64,000 bases of DNA, from contig NZ_JAUTDN010000004.1 of NCBI RefSeq assembly GCF_030646155.1, positions 186,001 to 250,000 on the forward strand. The letters are read 5' to 3'. A program made the position numbers and the translations under genes. The stretch's first letter is position 1. Each line of letters opens with the position of its first letter. The notes beneath the pieces were generated by a model. The model was not told the DNA's origin, did not search any database, and was given only the letters and a program-made list of their open reading frames with translations. The stretch comes from Conexibacter sp. CPCC 205762. GTDB taxonomy: Bacteria; Actinomycetota; Thermoleophilia; Solirubrobacterales; Solirubrobacteraceae. Below, piece after piece: positions 41,122 through 52,194 of this stretch.

Positions 41122-42425
41122 GCGCCCGCAATCGCGAGCTGCTCGGGCTGATCCCCGCGTCGCTGCTCGTGACCGCGGGCTTCGCCGCCGTCTTCATCGA
41201 GCGCGGCTCGCTGTCGCAGAACGAGCTGTCGGACCTGTCGCTGACGTACGGCCTGATCTTCCTCGGCCTCTGTCTCGGCGCCCACATCTTCCTGCGGATC
41301 GCGCTGCCCTACGCCGACCCGTACCTGTTCCCGCTCGTCGCCGTGCTGGCCTGCTTCGGGCTGGTGATGATCTACCGCATCGACGACACGCTCGCGCGGC
41401 AGCAGGCGCAGTGGTTCGTCGTCGGGCTGCTGCTGTTCGCGGCGACGATCGTCTTCCTGCGCGACTACCGCAAGCTGGAGCAGTACCGCTACGTGATCGC
41501 GGCCGCCAGCCTCGCGCTGCTGTGCCTGCCGCGCCTGCCGGTGATCGGCGCGCAGGTCAACGGCGCCTACCTGGGGATCCGCATCCCGGGCGTGATGGTC
41601 TTCCAGCCGACCGAGTTCGCGAAGCTCGGGATCGTGATCTTCCTCGCCAGCTACCTGCGCGACACGCGCCAGGTGCTGGTCGTCGGCGCGCGCCGCGTGC
41701 TGGGCGTGACGCTGCCGCCGCTGAAGCACTTCGCGCCCCTGCTGCTGGTGTGGGGGATGGCGATGCTGCTGCTGATCGTGATCCGCGACCTCGGCTCGTC
41801 GCTGATGTTCTTCGGCGCCTTCCTGGCGCTGCTGTACGTCGCCACCAACCGCTTCTCGTTCGTCTTCATCGGGCTGCTGCTGTTCGGCATCGGCGCCTGG
41901 TACCTCGGCACGCACGTCTCGCACGTGACCGACCGCGTCGACGTCTGGCTGGACCCGCTCAACCCGGCCCGCTACGGCAACGAGGGCTACCAGATCGCCA
42001 ACTCGCTGTTCGCGCAGGCCGACGGCGGGCTGCTCGGGCGCGGCTTCGGCGGCGCGCTGCTGGAGACGCCCAACGGCTTCCCGCTGCTGCCGGCGCGTGA
42101 GACCGACCTGATCTACGCGCTGATCGTCAACGAGCTGGGCCTCGTCGGCGCCGCCGCGCTGCTGATCGTCTACCTGATGTTCGTCGAGCGCGGCTTCAAG
42201 ACGGCGCTGCTGGCGAGAGACTCGTTCTCGACGCTGCTGGCGGTCGGCCTCGCGGCCGTCTTCGCCCTCCAGGTGTTCGTGATCGTCGGCGGCGTCACGA
42301 ACGTGATCCCGCTGACCGGCGTGACGCTGCCGTTCGTCTCCTACGGTGGCTCCTCGATCCTCGCCAACTTCGTCCTGCTGGCGCTGCTGCTGCTCGTCTC
42401 CGACAAGGCACGGCGACCGGCGTGA
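41118..42425 (+). CDS. FtsW/RodA/SpoVE-family peptidoglycan polymerase
   Basis: SEDS-family membrane glycosyltransferase of 435 residues with about ten to twelve helices. Signature motifs are FQPTEFAKLGIV, RDLGSSLMFFGAFL, the catalytic-loop DPLNPARYGNEGYQIANSLFAQADGGLLGRGFG, and NVIPLTGVTLPFVSYGGSS. It pairs with the class B PBP gene that overlaps its stop, forming the usual SEDS-PBP pair. The RodA or FtsW label is not settled by sequence, but the cluster context matches mycobacterial RodA. Confidence 0.93.
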   Translation: MSARNRELLGLIPASLLVTAGFAAVFIERGSLSQNELSDLSLTYGLIFLGLCLGAHIFLRIALPYADPYLFPLVAVLACFGLVMIYRIDDTLARQQAQWFVVGLLLFAATIVFLRDYRKLEQYRYVIAAASLALLCLPRLPVIGAQVNGAYLGIRIPGVMVFQPTEFAKLGIVIFLASYLRDTRQVLVVGARRVLGVTLPPLKHFAPLLLVWGMAMLLLIVIRDLGSSLMFFGAFLALLYVATNRFSFVFIGLLLFGIGAWYLGTHVSHVTDRVDVWLDPLNPARYGNEGYQIANSLFAQADGGLLGRGFGGALLETPNGFPLLPARETDLIYALIVNELGLVGAAALLIVYLMFVERGFKTALLARDSFSTLLAVGLAAVFALQVFVIVGGVTNVIPLTGVTLPFVSYGGSSILANFVLLALLLLVSDKARRPA

Positions 42426-43857
42426 GCGTCCCGATCATCCGCCTCTTCCTCGCGATCGTCGTGCTGTTCGCGCTGCTGGTCGCGTGGACGTCGCGCTGGA
42501 CGATCTTCCAGGCCGACGACCTGCGCGCGAACACGCTCGACAAGCGGCCGCTGTTCGCGGCGCTGAGAGTGAAGCGCGGCGCGATCACGACCGAGGGCGG
42601 CGAGGTGCTCGCGCGCAGCGTCAGAACGAGAAACGGCGACTACGAGCGCGACTACCCGACCGATTCGCTGTTCGGCCATCCGGTCGGCTACGCGAAGCTG
42701 CTGACGGGCGAGCTGTCGGGGCTGGAGCGGTCGCGCAACGACGAGCTGTCGGGCACGACCAGCGAGCTGAACTCGGTGCTCGACCAGCTGCAGGGCAAGC
42801 GGCGCGCCGGCAACACGGTCGTGACGACGCTCGACCCGCAGGCGCAGCAGGTCGCGACCGACGCGCTGGACGGGCAGAAGGGCGCGGTCTTCGCCTTCGA
42901 CCCGCGCGACGGCGCGGTCAAGGTGATGGTCTCCTCGCCCGGCTACGACCCGAACATGGTCAACGGCGAGGGCGGGCTCAGCGAGCTGAACAAGGACGCG
43001 GCGAACGCGCCGCTGCTGGATCGCGTCACACAGGGCGCCTATCCGCCCGGCTCGACCTTCAAGGTCGTGACGGCGGCGGCCGCGCTGGACTCCGGCAAGT
43101 TCACGCCGGACTCGACCTTCGACGGCAGATCGGGCCGGGTCGTCTCGGGCGTGCCGCTCAGAAACGACGGCGGCCAGGACTTCGACAACCCGTCGCTGAC
43201 GACGTCGCTGACGTACTCGGTCAACACCGCCTTCGCGCAGATGGGCGAGCAGCTGGGCAAGCGCACGATGGCCGACTACATGGACAGATTCGGCTTCTAC
43301 AGACTGCCGCCGCTCGACTACCCGGACGAGCAGATGATCAAGTCCGGCGAGCGCAGAAACGGGCGCCTGGTGCCGGTCACGAGCCCGTCGGTCGACGTCG
43401 GCCGGATGGCGATCGGCCAGGACAGACTGCTGGTGACGCCGATCCAGATGGCGATGGTCGCCGGCGCGGTCGCCAACGGCGGCAAGCTGATGGAGCCGCA
43501 CCTGACCGACAAGGTCGTCGACCCCGACGGCCGCACCGTCAAGACGATCGAGCCGAAGCAGTTCAGCCAGCCGATCTCCGAGCAGACGGCGTCCGAGCTG
43601 ACGCAGATGATGGGGCGCGTGGTCGAGGAGGGCACGGGCAGCGAGGTGCAGCTGCCGGGGATCGACGTCGCCGGCAAGACCGGCACGGCCGAGATCGACG
43701 TCGCCAACGACATCGCGCAGCCGTGGTTCATCGCCTTCGCGCCGGCCAGCGACCCCCAGATCGCGATCGCGGTCACCGTCGAGCGGACCGTCGGCGGCTT
43801 CGGCGGCACCGTCGCCGCGCCGATCGCCCGTGACGTCCTCGCGTCCCTGTTGCAGAG

Positions 43858-43861
<4 letters not shown>
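42422..43861 (+). CDS. pbpA: Penicillin-binding protein A (class B transpeptidase)
   Basis: A 479-residue monofunctional transpeptidase with an N-terminal signal anchor. Active-site motifs are SxxK in PPGSTFKVV, SxN in TYSVNTAF, and KTG in AGKTGTAEI. The N-terminal dimerisation region (RGAITTEGGEVLARS) is class B-like. The GTG start overlaps the SEDS stop (GTGA) and its own stop overlaps pknB (ATGA). Arg codons in the extracytoplasmic part are frequently AGA. Confidence 0.95.
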
Positions 43862-45846
<1,985 letters not shown>

Positions 45847-45850
45847 GGCC

Positions 45851-45889
45851 GGGCGCTCGGACAGCGCCCGCGCCTGAACGTCCAGGCGC
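45851..45889 (+). terminator. Tandem hairpins ending the pknB operon
   Basis: GGGCGCT with AGCGCCC (five-base loop) is followed directly by GCGCCTG with CAGGCGC (six-base loop). They begin four bases after the pknB stop and precede the flagellar promoter. No T-run is present. Confidence 0.55.
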
Positions 45890-45901
45890 GCAAGAAGTCG
45901 T

Positions 45902-45928
45902 TCAAGTCCGCGCACGGGTGGCCGATCA
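45902..45928 (+). promoter_or_regulatory. Sigma-FliA-type promoter upstream of flgG
   Basis: TCAA-N15-GCCGATCA, very close to the sigma-28 consensus TAAA-N15-GCCGATAA. It would give a leader of about 80 bases before flgG. The -10 and following CCCGGGTC are shared with the flgF promoter. Confidence 0.75.
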
Positions 45929-46017
45929 CCCGGGTCGAACACGGAGCAACAGGCTGGACCGCACGCTGCGGAGGCTTCGCTCCACCTTCCGACCAACGGA
46001 CCCTGACGAGGACAAGG

Positions 46018-46755
46018 ATGCTTGAAGGCCTCTATTCGGCGGCCGCCGGCATGGCGGCGCAGCAGCAGCGGATCGACGGCGTCTCCAACGACCTCGCGAA
46101 CGTCAACACGACCGGGTACAAGCACGTCCGGGTCGGCTTCAGAGACCTGCTCTACAACCCGCAGGGTCGTGAGGCGGGCGCGACCGTGACCGCCGGCGCC
46201 GGCGCCGCGGCCAGCTTCGTCGGCCGCTCGCAGGCGCAGGGCGCGCTGCTGACGACCGACCAGCCGCTCGACCTCGCGATCGCGGGCCCCGGCTACTTCC
46301 AGGTCAGAACCGCCGACGGCAACCTCGCGCTGACGCGCGACGGCAGCTTCCGCGTCGACCCGACCGGCCGCCTCTGCAGCGCCGACGGCGCGCTCGTGCA
46401 GCCGCCGATCCAGCTGCCGCAGGGCACGCCGATCGACAGAGTCGCGATCGGCAGAGACGGCAGCGTCCGTGCCGGCGGCCAGACGGTCGGCCGCATCCAG
46501 CTCGTCAACGTGACCGCGGCCGACGGCCTGCGGCCGCTCGGCGACAACCGCTTCGAGGTGACCGCCGAGAGCGGCCCGGCCGCCGCCGCCGGCAACGGCA
46601 CGCAGGTGCTGCAGGGCCGCCTCGAGGGCTCCAACGTGAACATGTCCGACGCGATGGTCGACATGATCAACGCCCAGCGCGCCTACCAGCTCGCCTCCAG
46701 AGCGATCGCCATGCAGGACCAGATGATGGAAGTCGCCAACCAGGTGAAGCGCTGA
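46018..46755 (+). CDS. flgG: Flagellar basal-body rod protein FlgG
   Basis: Distal-rod type protein of 245 residues. The N-terminal MLEGLYSAAAGMAAQQQRIDGVSNDLANVNTTGYK is the rod-protein helix with the ANVNTxGYK motif. PLDLAIAGPGYFQV and the C-terminal LEGSNVNMSDAMVDMINAQRAYQLASRAI complete the family pattern. AAGGATG leaves little ribosome-site spacing (GACAAGG just before ATG). First gene of the flgG-csrA unit. Confidence 0.92.
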   Translation: MLEGLYSAAAGMAAQQQRIDGVSNDLANVNTTGYKHVRVGFRDLLYNPQGREAGATVTAGAGAAASFVGRSQAQGALLTTDQPLDLAIAGPGYFQVRTADGNLALTRDGSFRVDPTGRLCSADGALVQPPIQLPQGTPIDRVAIGRDGSVRAGGQTVGRIQLVNVTAADGLRPLGDNRFEVTAESGPAAAAGNGTQVLQGRLEGSNVNMSDAMVDMINAQRAYQLASRAIAMQDQMMEVANQVKR

Positions 46756-46757
46756 CC

Positions 46758-47063
46758 ATGAGCCTTCCTCCGATCGACAGCGCGCTGCTGCCGGCCGACA
46801 TCCGCCAGTCGTCGCAGACGCGCAGAGACGCCTACACGGCGTCGCTGGGCTTCGAGCAGCTGCTGGTCCAGCAGCTGACCGAGTCGCTCGCCGACTCCGC
46901 CAGAAGCGCGATGGGCGGCGATTCGCCGTACGCGAACATGCTGCCGCAGGCGATGGCCGACGGCATCATGGGCGCCGGCGGCCTCGGCCTCGCGCGCCAG
47001 CTGACCGACGCGATGGCGCCGGCCGACACGACCTCCACCGGCCCGAAGGGAACCGCGGCATGA
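46758..47063 (+). CDS. flgJ: FlgJ-like rod-binding protein without muramidase domain
   Basis: A 101-residue protein matching the FlgJ N-terminal rod-scaffolding domain: FEQLLVQQLTESLADSAR, then YANMLPQAMADGIMGAGGLGLARQL. The C-terminal glucosaminidase domain of proteobacterial FlgJ is absent, as in other Gram-positives. It lies two bases after flgG and overlaps flgN by four. Confidence 0.85.
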   Translation: MSLPPIDSALLPADIRQSSQTRRDAYTASLGFEQLLVQQLTESLADSARSAMGGDSPYANMLPQAMADGIMGAGGLGLARQLTDAMAPADTTSTGPKGTAA

Positions 47064-47599
47064 GCGCCCTCAACGCCCCGGCGCATCTCGTCGACCCGCT
47101 CCTGACCAACGACGTGATCGCCCATCTCGACGGGCAGATCGCCTCGGCGGCCCGCCTGCTCGAGATCGTGATGGCGCAGCACGCCGCGATCGAGGCGCGC
47201 GACATCGACGCCGTCGTGCGCGAGGTGAGCGCCTTCCAGGCGGAGTTCCAGCGCCGCATCCGGATCGAGGACGAGCGCAACAGGCTGCTCAGCCGCGCCG
47301 CGCGCGCGCTCGGGCTGCACCCGTCCGAGGTGACGATCACGCGCATGACGCTGCTGATGGCGCCGCACCACGGCCAGGTCGCGCAGACGCGCAGCTCCGA
47401 GCTGCAGCGCCTGCTGACCGAGCTGACGCGCCAGCACACGCTCAACCAGCAGCTGATGAAGCAGGAGCTGGCCTTCCTCGACCACCTCCTCAACGCCGTC
47501 GAGCCGATGGCCGCGCTCGGCTACGCGCCCGGCGGCACCGTCAACTCGATGCCGGTCGCGCAGCTGCCCGGACATCACGCCCTCGACCTCCACGCCTAG
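47060..47599 (+). CDS. flgN: FlgN-type flagellar chaperone
   Basis: A 179-residue, mostly helical protein with a long coiled-coil profile (HLDGQIASAARLLEIVMAQHAAIEARDIDAVV, then LLTELTRQHTLNQQLMKQELAFLDHLLNAV). Position directly before flgK and flgL, helical heptads and length fit FlgN, the export chaperone for hook-junction proteins. Sequence identity in this family is low, so the call rests largely on context. Confidence 0.8.
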   Translation: MSALNAPAHLVDPLLTNDVIAHLDGQIASAARLLEIVMAQHAAIEARDIDAVVREVSAFQAEFQRRIRIEDERNRLLSRAARALGLHPSEVTITRMTLLMAPHHGQVAQTRSSELQRLLTELTRQHTLNQQLMKQELAFLDHLLNAVEPMAALGYAPGGTVNSMPVAQLPGHHALDLHA

Positions 47600-47611
47600 C
47601 GGACCAGGAAC

Positions 47612-48940
47612 ATGCCGATCTCATCCTTCATGGGCCTGCAGACGTCGCTGCGAGGCCTGATCGCCCATCAGCAGGCGCTCAACACGACCGGTCACAACCT
47701 CGCCAACGCGAACACGGTCGGCTTCTCGCGCCAGGAGGCCGTGCTGGCCGCGATGCCGGCACTGACGCTGCCGGTCAACTCCGGCACGACCGGCTACGGC
47801 GCCCAGCTCGGCACCGGCGTCGACGTGCTGCAGATCCGCCGCATCCGCGACAGCTTCCTCGACATCCAGTACCGCGCGGAGTCGATGCAGCTCGGCAACG
47901 CGGCGACCAAGTCGCAGTCGCTGGAGCAGGCCGAGCTGGCCTTCGCGGAGCCCTCCGTCAACGGCATCAACCAGCTGCTCGGCAGATTCTGGAGCGCCTG
48001 GTCGGACCTCGCGCAGGCGCCCGAGTCCGACCCCGCGCGCACGAACGTCGTGAGAATGGCGAACACGCTCGCGAGCGCCTTCCAGACGGTCTACGACCAG
48101 CTGACGACGGTCGCGACGCAGGCGACCGACGAGTACAACTCGATCACCGGCCCGGCCGGCGACGTCGAGGTGTGGGCGAGAGAGCTCGCGCAGCTGAACG
48201 ACACGATCTCGCACGCGGTCGCCGTCGGCCAGTCGCCGAACGACCTGATGGATCGCCGCGACTTCCTGATCGACAGACTCTCCGAGCTGGCGCAGGTGTC
48301 GGTCAGAGACCTCGGCACCGGCGCGCTCAGAGTCGACTTCGGCGGCGTCACGCTGGTCGACCCGGCCGCCGCCGGCGGCTACACCTGGCCGCAGACGCTG
48401 ACGAGCCCGGGCGGCAAGCTCGGCGCGCTGCAGGACCTTGGCTCGCCGACCGGCCCGGCGCTGACCTACCGTGCGAGACTCGACGCGATCGTGGCCGACT
48501 TCGTCACGAGAGTGAACGGCATCCACGCCGCCCCGACCGGCGTCAACTTCTTCGATCCGGCCGGCACGACCGCCGACAGAATCGCCGTCGTCGTGACGGC
48601 GAGAACGGTCGTCACCAGCAGCGACGGCACGAGCGGCAGAAACGACGTCGCCAACGCGATTGCGCAGCTGCGCGGCGGCAGCATCGACAGAAGCTACAGC
48701 TCGCTCGTGGGCGAGGTCGGCTCCGACGTCAAGGGGATCCGCAACTCGGAGGCCGTCCAGCAGGCGCTGGTCGACGCGATCGAGGATCGCCGCCAGAGCG
48801 TCCAGGGCGTCTCTCCCGACGAGGAGATGACGAACCTGATCCGCTTCCAGCGCGGCTACCAGGCGTCGGCGCGCACGATGACGACGCTCGACGACATGCT
48901 CGACACCCTGATCAACCGGACCGGAAAGGTGGGGCTCTGA
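47612..48940 (+). CDS. flgK: Flagellar hook-associated protein 1 FlgK
   Basis: A 442-residue hook-filament junction protein. The N-terminal LQTSLRGLIAHQQALNTTGHNLANANTVGFSRQEA has the ANANTxGFSRQ motif. The C-terminal SPDEEMTNLIRFQRGYQASARTMTTLDDMLDTLIN is diagnostic. The middle domain is shorter than in enterobacteria. The stop overlaps the flgL start by one base (TGATG). Confidence 0.94.
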   Translation: MPISSFMGLQTSLRGLIAHQQALNTTGHNLANANTVGFSRQEAVLAAMPALTLPVNSGTTGYGAQLGTGVDVLQIRRIRDSFLDIQYRAESMQLGNAATKSQSLEQAELAFAEPSVNGINQLLGRFWSAWSDLAQAPESDPARTNVVRMANTLASAFQTVYDQLTTVATQATDEYNSITGPAGDVEVWARELAQLNDTISHAVAVGQSPNDLMDRRDFLIDRLSELAQVSVRDLGTGALRVDFGGVTLVDPAAAGGYTWPQTLTSPGGKLGALQDLGSPTGPALTYRARLDAIVADFVTRVNGIHAAPTGVNFFDPAGTTADRIAVVVTARTVVTSSDGTSGRNDVANAIAQLRGGSIDRSYSSLVGEVGSDVKGIRNSEAVQQALVDAIEDRRQSVQGVSPDEEMTNLIRFQRGYQASARTMTTLDDMLDTLINRTGKVGL

Positions 48941-49842
48941 TGACCCTTCGCGTCACGTCCTCGATGACCGCCCGGCACACGATCCGGGATCTCAACAACG
49001 GCGCCAACACGCTCTCCGCGCTGCAGCGCAAGATGTCCTCGGGCATGGAGATCACGAGACCGTCGGACAACCCCTATGGCACCAGCAAGGCGCTCGCCCT
49101 GCGCGGCGAGGTCGAGGGGCTGCAGCAGTACCAGAGCAACGTCGGCGACGGCACCTCCTGGCTCAATGCCAGCGACGCCGCGCTCAGCAAGATCAACGAC
49201 GCCGTCCAGCGCATCCGCGAGCTGCTGATCCAGGGCGGCACCGACTCCGCCGGCCCGGCCGCGCGTGAGGCGGCGGCGACCGAGATCGACCAGCTGATCG
49301 AGTCGGTCAAGCAGGAGGCCAACGTCCAGTACGCCGGCCGCTACATCTTCTCGGGCACGGCGACGACGACGCGCCCGTACGACGTCGGCTCCGACGTCTT
49401 CGCCGGCAACGCCGACACGATCCAGCGCGAGATCGGGCCCGGCGTGATGCTCGACATCAACGTCGACGTCTCGGGCGTCTTCGGCAACGGCCAGGGCGCC
49501 GCCGACAACCGCCTGCTCGACACGCTGCGCGACATATCCGACGACCTCCGCAGCGGCGACGGCGACAGACTGCGCGGCACCGACATCGTGCGCCTGGACG
49601 CCAGCCTCGACGCGCTCAACGCCGTCCGCGCCGACGTCGGCGCCCGCACCAACCGGCTGACGATCGCCGACGGCCGGCTCGCCGCGCTGGAGGAGAACTC
49701 GACCGACCTGCTGTCGAAGGTGCAGGATGCCGATACGGTGAAGACGCTGATCGAGTACACGACGCAGCAGTCGGCGTACAACATGGCGCTGAAGGCCGGC
49801 GCCAACGTGGTGCAGTCGTCCCTGATGGACTTCCTGCGATAG
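48940..49842 (+). CDS. flgL: Flagellar hook-associated protein 3 FlgL
   Basis: A 300-residue flagellin-like junction protein. The N-terminal helix (RVTSSMTARHTIRDLNNGANTLSALQRKMSSGMEITRPSDNPYGTSKAL) and C-terminal helix (VKTLIEYTTQQSAYNMALKAGANVVQSSLMDFLR) form the D0/D1 coiled coil. YAGRYIFSGTATTTRP is FlgL-specific. It is coupled to flgK. Confidence 0.94.
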   Translation: MTLRVTSSMTARHTIRDLNNGANTLSALQRKMSSGMEITRPSDNPYGTSKALALRGEVEGLQQYQSNVGDGTSWLNASDAALSKINDAVQRIRELLIQGGTDSAGPAAREAAATEIDQLIESVKQEANVQYAGRYIFSGTATTTRPYDVGSDVFAGNADTIQREIGPGVMLDINVDVSGVFGNGQGAADNRLLDTLRDISDDLRSGDGDRLRGTDIVRLDASLDALNAVRADVGARTNRLTIADGRLAALEENSTDLLSKVQDADTVKTLIEYTTQQSAYNMALKAGANVVQSSLMDFLR

Positions 49843-49862
49843 CGACGGAGGAGAAGACTCCC

Positions 49863-50324
49863 TTGTCACACACGATCGAGAGCACGCGCTTCGGCCAGAT
49901 CGAGATCGATCCCGCCAGCGTGGTCGAGTTCCCGCACGGCATGATCGGCTTCGAGAGCCGTCGTTTCGCGCTCGTCGCGCGCGACGCCGACGCCGATTTC
50001 CTCTGGCTGCATTCGGTCGAGGACCCGGCGCTGGCGATTCCCGTGACCGACCCGCGCCGCTTCTTCGGCTCCTACGAGGTCGAGATGGCCGACGAGGAGC
50101 GGGAGCGGCTCGGCCTGCCGCAGCTCACCGCGACCGACATCTATGTCACCGTTCGTGCAAGCGACCAGCTCGAGGACTTCACGGCCAACCTGCGTGCGCC
50201 GATCGTCATCTCCGAGGGCCGCGGTCACCAGGTGATCAACCAGGTGGCCGAGGCACCATTGCGCGCGCCGTTGTTCGGCGAGCTCGCGGAGAAGGCGGCC
50301 GACGCCGCGGATCGCGCCGCCTGA
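49863..50324 (+). CDS. fliW: Flagellar assembly factor FliW
   Basis: A 153-residue protein with family motifs GMIGFESRRFALV, FLWLHSVEDPALAIPVTDP, and ITVR-like DIYVTVRASDQLEDFTANLRAPIVI. FliW binds CsrA and flagellin, relieving CsrA repression of flagellin translation by partner switching. The TTG start has GGAGGAGAAG upstream. fliW and csrA are adjacent in the standard order after flgL. Flagellin itself is not in the window. Confidence 0.95.
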   Translation: MSHTIESTRFGQIEIDPASVVEFPHGMIGFESRRFALVARDADADFLWLHSVEDPALAIPVTDPRRFFGSYEVEMADEERERLGLPQLTATDIYVTVRASDQLEDFTANLRAPIVISEGRGHQVINQVAEAPLRAPLFGELAEKAADAADRAA

Positions 50325-50371
50325 AGCAGCTCGGAGCCGGGTCGGACACCCGCTTCCAAGGAGGAACCGTC

Positions 50372-50596
50372 GTGCTGATCATCACCCGGAGGCCGGGCGA
50401 GAAGATCGTCCTCGGCGACGACATCATCGTCACGGTGATGGAGGTCAGCGGCCAGACGGTCCGCCTCGGCATCGACGCGCCGAAGTCGCTCCCGATCTAC
50501 CGCGAGGAGATCTGGGCGGCGGTCAAGCAGGAGAACGAGGCGGCGGCGACGGCCGGCGACCTCCCGCCGCTGCCGAGACGGGCGAAGAGAGCGTAG
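50372..50596 (+). CDS. csrA: Carbon storage regulator CsrA
   Basis: A 74-residue RNA-binding translational repressor. MLIITRRPGEKIVLGDDIIVTVMEV and VRLGIDAPKSLPIYREEIW contain the RNA-contacting residues of both edge strands. The C-terminal tail is lengthened with Ala/Glu and basic residues, as in FliW-antagonised CsrA proteins. The GTG start follows AAGGAGG at ideal distance. Confidence 0.96.
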   Translation: MLIITRRPGEKIVLGDDIIVTVMEVSGQTVRLGIDAPKSLPIYREEIWAAVKQENEAAATAGDLPPLPRRAKRA

Positions 50597-50657
50597 GGCG
50601 CGCCCGCGCGACGAAATCTCCGTCCCAGGGCCGGACTCGACGCTCGCACGTCGTAAT

Positions 50658-52181
50658 GTGGGGGTAGTGAGCACGCTGCTCGGAACGCTGCTGAACGACC
50701 GCTATCGACTCGAGGCCCGGATCGGGACCGGCGGCATGTCGACGGTCTACCGCGCGCTCGACGAGACGCTCGAGCGGCAGGTCGCGATCAAGCTGATGAA
50801 TCGCGAGATCGCGTCGGACTCCGACCAGCTCGAGCGCTTCCGGCGCGAGGCGCGCGCCGTCGCGCAGCTGTCGCACCCGCACATCGTCGGCGTGATCGAC
50901 GCCGGCGAGGACCATGGGCGCCCCTACATCGTCTTCGAGTACGTCGAGGGCGAGACGCTGAAGGAGCGGATCCGCCGCCTCGGCCAGCTGCCGGTCGGCG
51001 AGGCGGTCGCCTACGCGATCGAGATCGCGCGCGCGCTCGGCGCCGCCCATGCGCGCCACATCGTCCACCGCGACGTCAAGCCGCAGAACGTCCTGATCGA
51101 CGAGGAGGGCAGCGCCAAGGTCACCGACTTCGGCATCGCCCGCACGCTCGACGAGGACGGCCTGACGCAGGACGGCCGCGTGCTCGGCACGACCGACTAC
51201 GTCTCGCCCGAGCAGGCGCTCGGCCACGACGTCTCGGGCCAGTCCGACCTCTACTCGCTCGGCGTCGTGCTGTACGAGATGCTGACCGGCCAGGTCCCCT
51301 TCAGAGGCGAGAACCAGGTCGCGGTCGCGATGCAGCACGTGCGCGAGGAGATCCCCGACGTGCGCGTCCTGCGGCCGGAGGCGTCGGCCTCGCTGGCGGC
51401 GGTGATCGATCGTGCGACGGCGAAGGACCTGCGCGACCGCTACCGCAGCGACGAGGAGCTGATCGCCGACCTCGAGGACGTGCTCGCGCTCGAGACGGCC
51501 CGCTCCGGCAGCGCGACCGGCGAGGCGACGGCCGTCATCAGAACGCTGCCGCGGCGCGCCCGCAAGCGCGTTCCGCTGCGCGTCCGCAGACCGGAGTGGA
51601 TCGCGCTGCTGGCGCTGGTCGCGGTGATCGCCGCGATCGCCGTGATCGTGCTCGTCGTGCTGAGAGGCGAGAGAGGGACCGGGACCAGCGGCGAGCGCGC
51701 GACCGGCGTCGGCAGAGAGGGCCAGGTCGAGCAGCTGCGCGAGATCAGCCTCAAGAGCGACGGCGCCAGAGACTACGACCCCGAGGGCGACAGGACTGAG
51801 CACGCCGAGGAGACGGCCGCGGCGGTCGACAAGAACCCGTCGACCTTCTGGAGCACCGAGACGTACGAGGCGCGGGACCTGCAGAAGGACGGCGTCGGCC
51901 TGACCGTCGACGTCTCGCCCGGTGCGGTGCTGCGGCGGATGGTCGTCAAGACGCCGACGCCCGGCTTCACCGCCGAGGTCTACATCACCGCCGGCGACGT
52001 GCCGGAGTCGATCGACGACCCGGCCTGGAGAAGAGTCGCGGCGGCGACGAGAGTCGGCGCCAAGCAGGCGATCGACCTCGACAGCGCGGGCCAGGAGGCA
52101 CGCCACGTGCTGCTGTGGATCACAGCGTTGCCGCCGGGCGGCGACAACGTCAAGATCAGCGAGATCCAGCTCTACCGCTGA
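50658..52181 (+). CDS. Transmembrane Ser/Thr kinase with discoidin-like C-terminal domain
   Basis: A 507-residue kinase. The kinase domain covers about residues 15-280: IGTGGMSTVYRA, VAIKLM, IVHRDVKPQNV, VTDFGIART, SPEQ. A basic linker and one membrane helix (WIALLALVAVIAAIAVIVLVVL) are followed by about 160 extracytoplasmic residues. These contain AVDKNPSTFWSTETYE and end KISEIQLY, resembling an F5/8-type C (discoidin, carbohydrate-binding) jelly roll in place of PASTA repeats. The start is uncertain: GTG at 50658, or 50667, which could be leaderless after TAATGT. It lies inside the flagellar block, just after csrA. Confidence 0.88.
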   Translation: MGVVSTLLGTLLNDRYRLEARIGTGGMSTVYRALDETLERQVAIKLMNREIASDSDQLERFRREARAVAQLSHPHIVGVIDAGEDHGRPYIVFEYVEGETLKERIRRLGQLPVGEAVAYAIEIARALGAAHARHIVHRDVKPQNVLIDEEGSAKVTDFGIARTLDEDGLTQDGRVLGTTDYVSPEQALGHDVSGQSDLYSLGVVLYEMLTGQVPFRGENQVAVAMQHVREEIPDVRVLRPEASASLAAVIDRATAKDLRDRYRSDEELIADLEDVLALETARSGSATGEATAVIRTLPRRARKRVPLRVRRPEWIALLALVAVIAAIAVIVLVVLRGERGTGTSGERATGVGREGQVEQLREISLKSDGARDYDPEGDRTEHAEETAAAVDKNPSTFWSTETYEARDLQKDGVGLTVDVSPGAVLRRMVVKTPTPGFTAEVYITAGDVPESIDDPAWRRVAAATRVGAKQAIDLDSAGQEARHVLLWITALPPGGDNVKISEIQLYR

Positions 52182-52194
52182 GGCGGCTGCGGCG

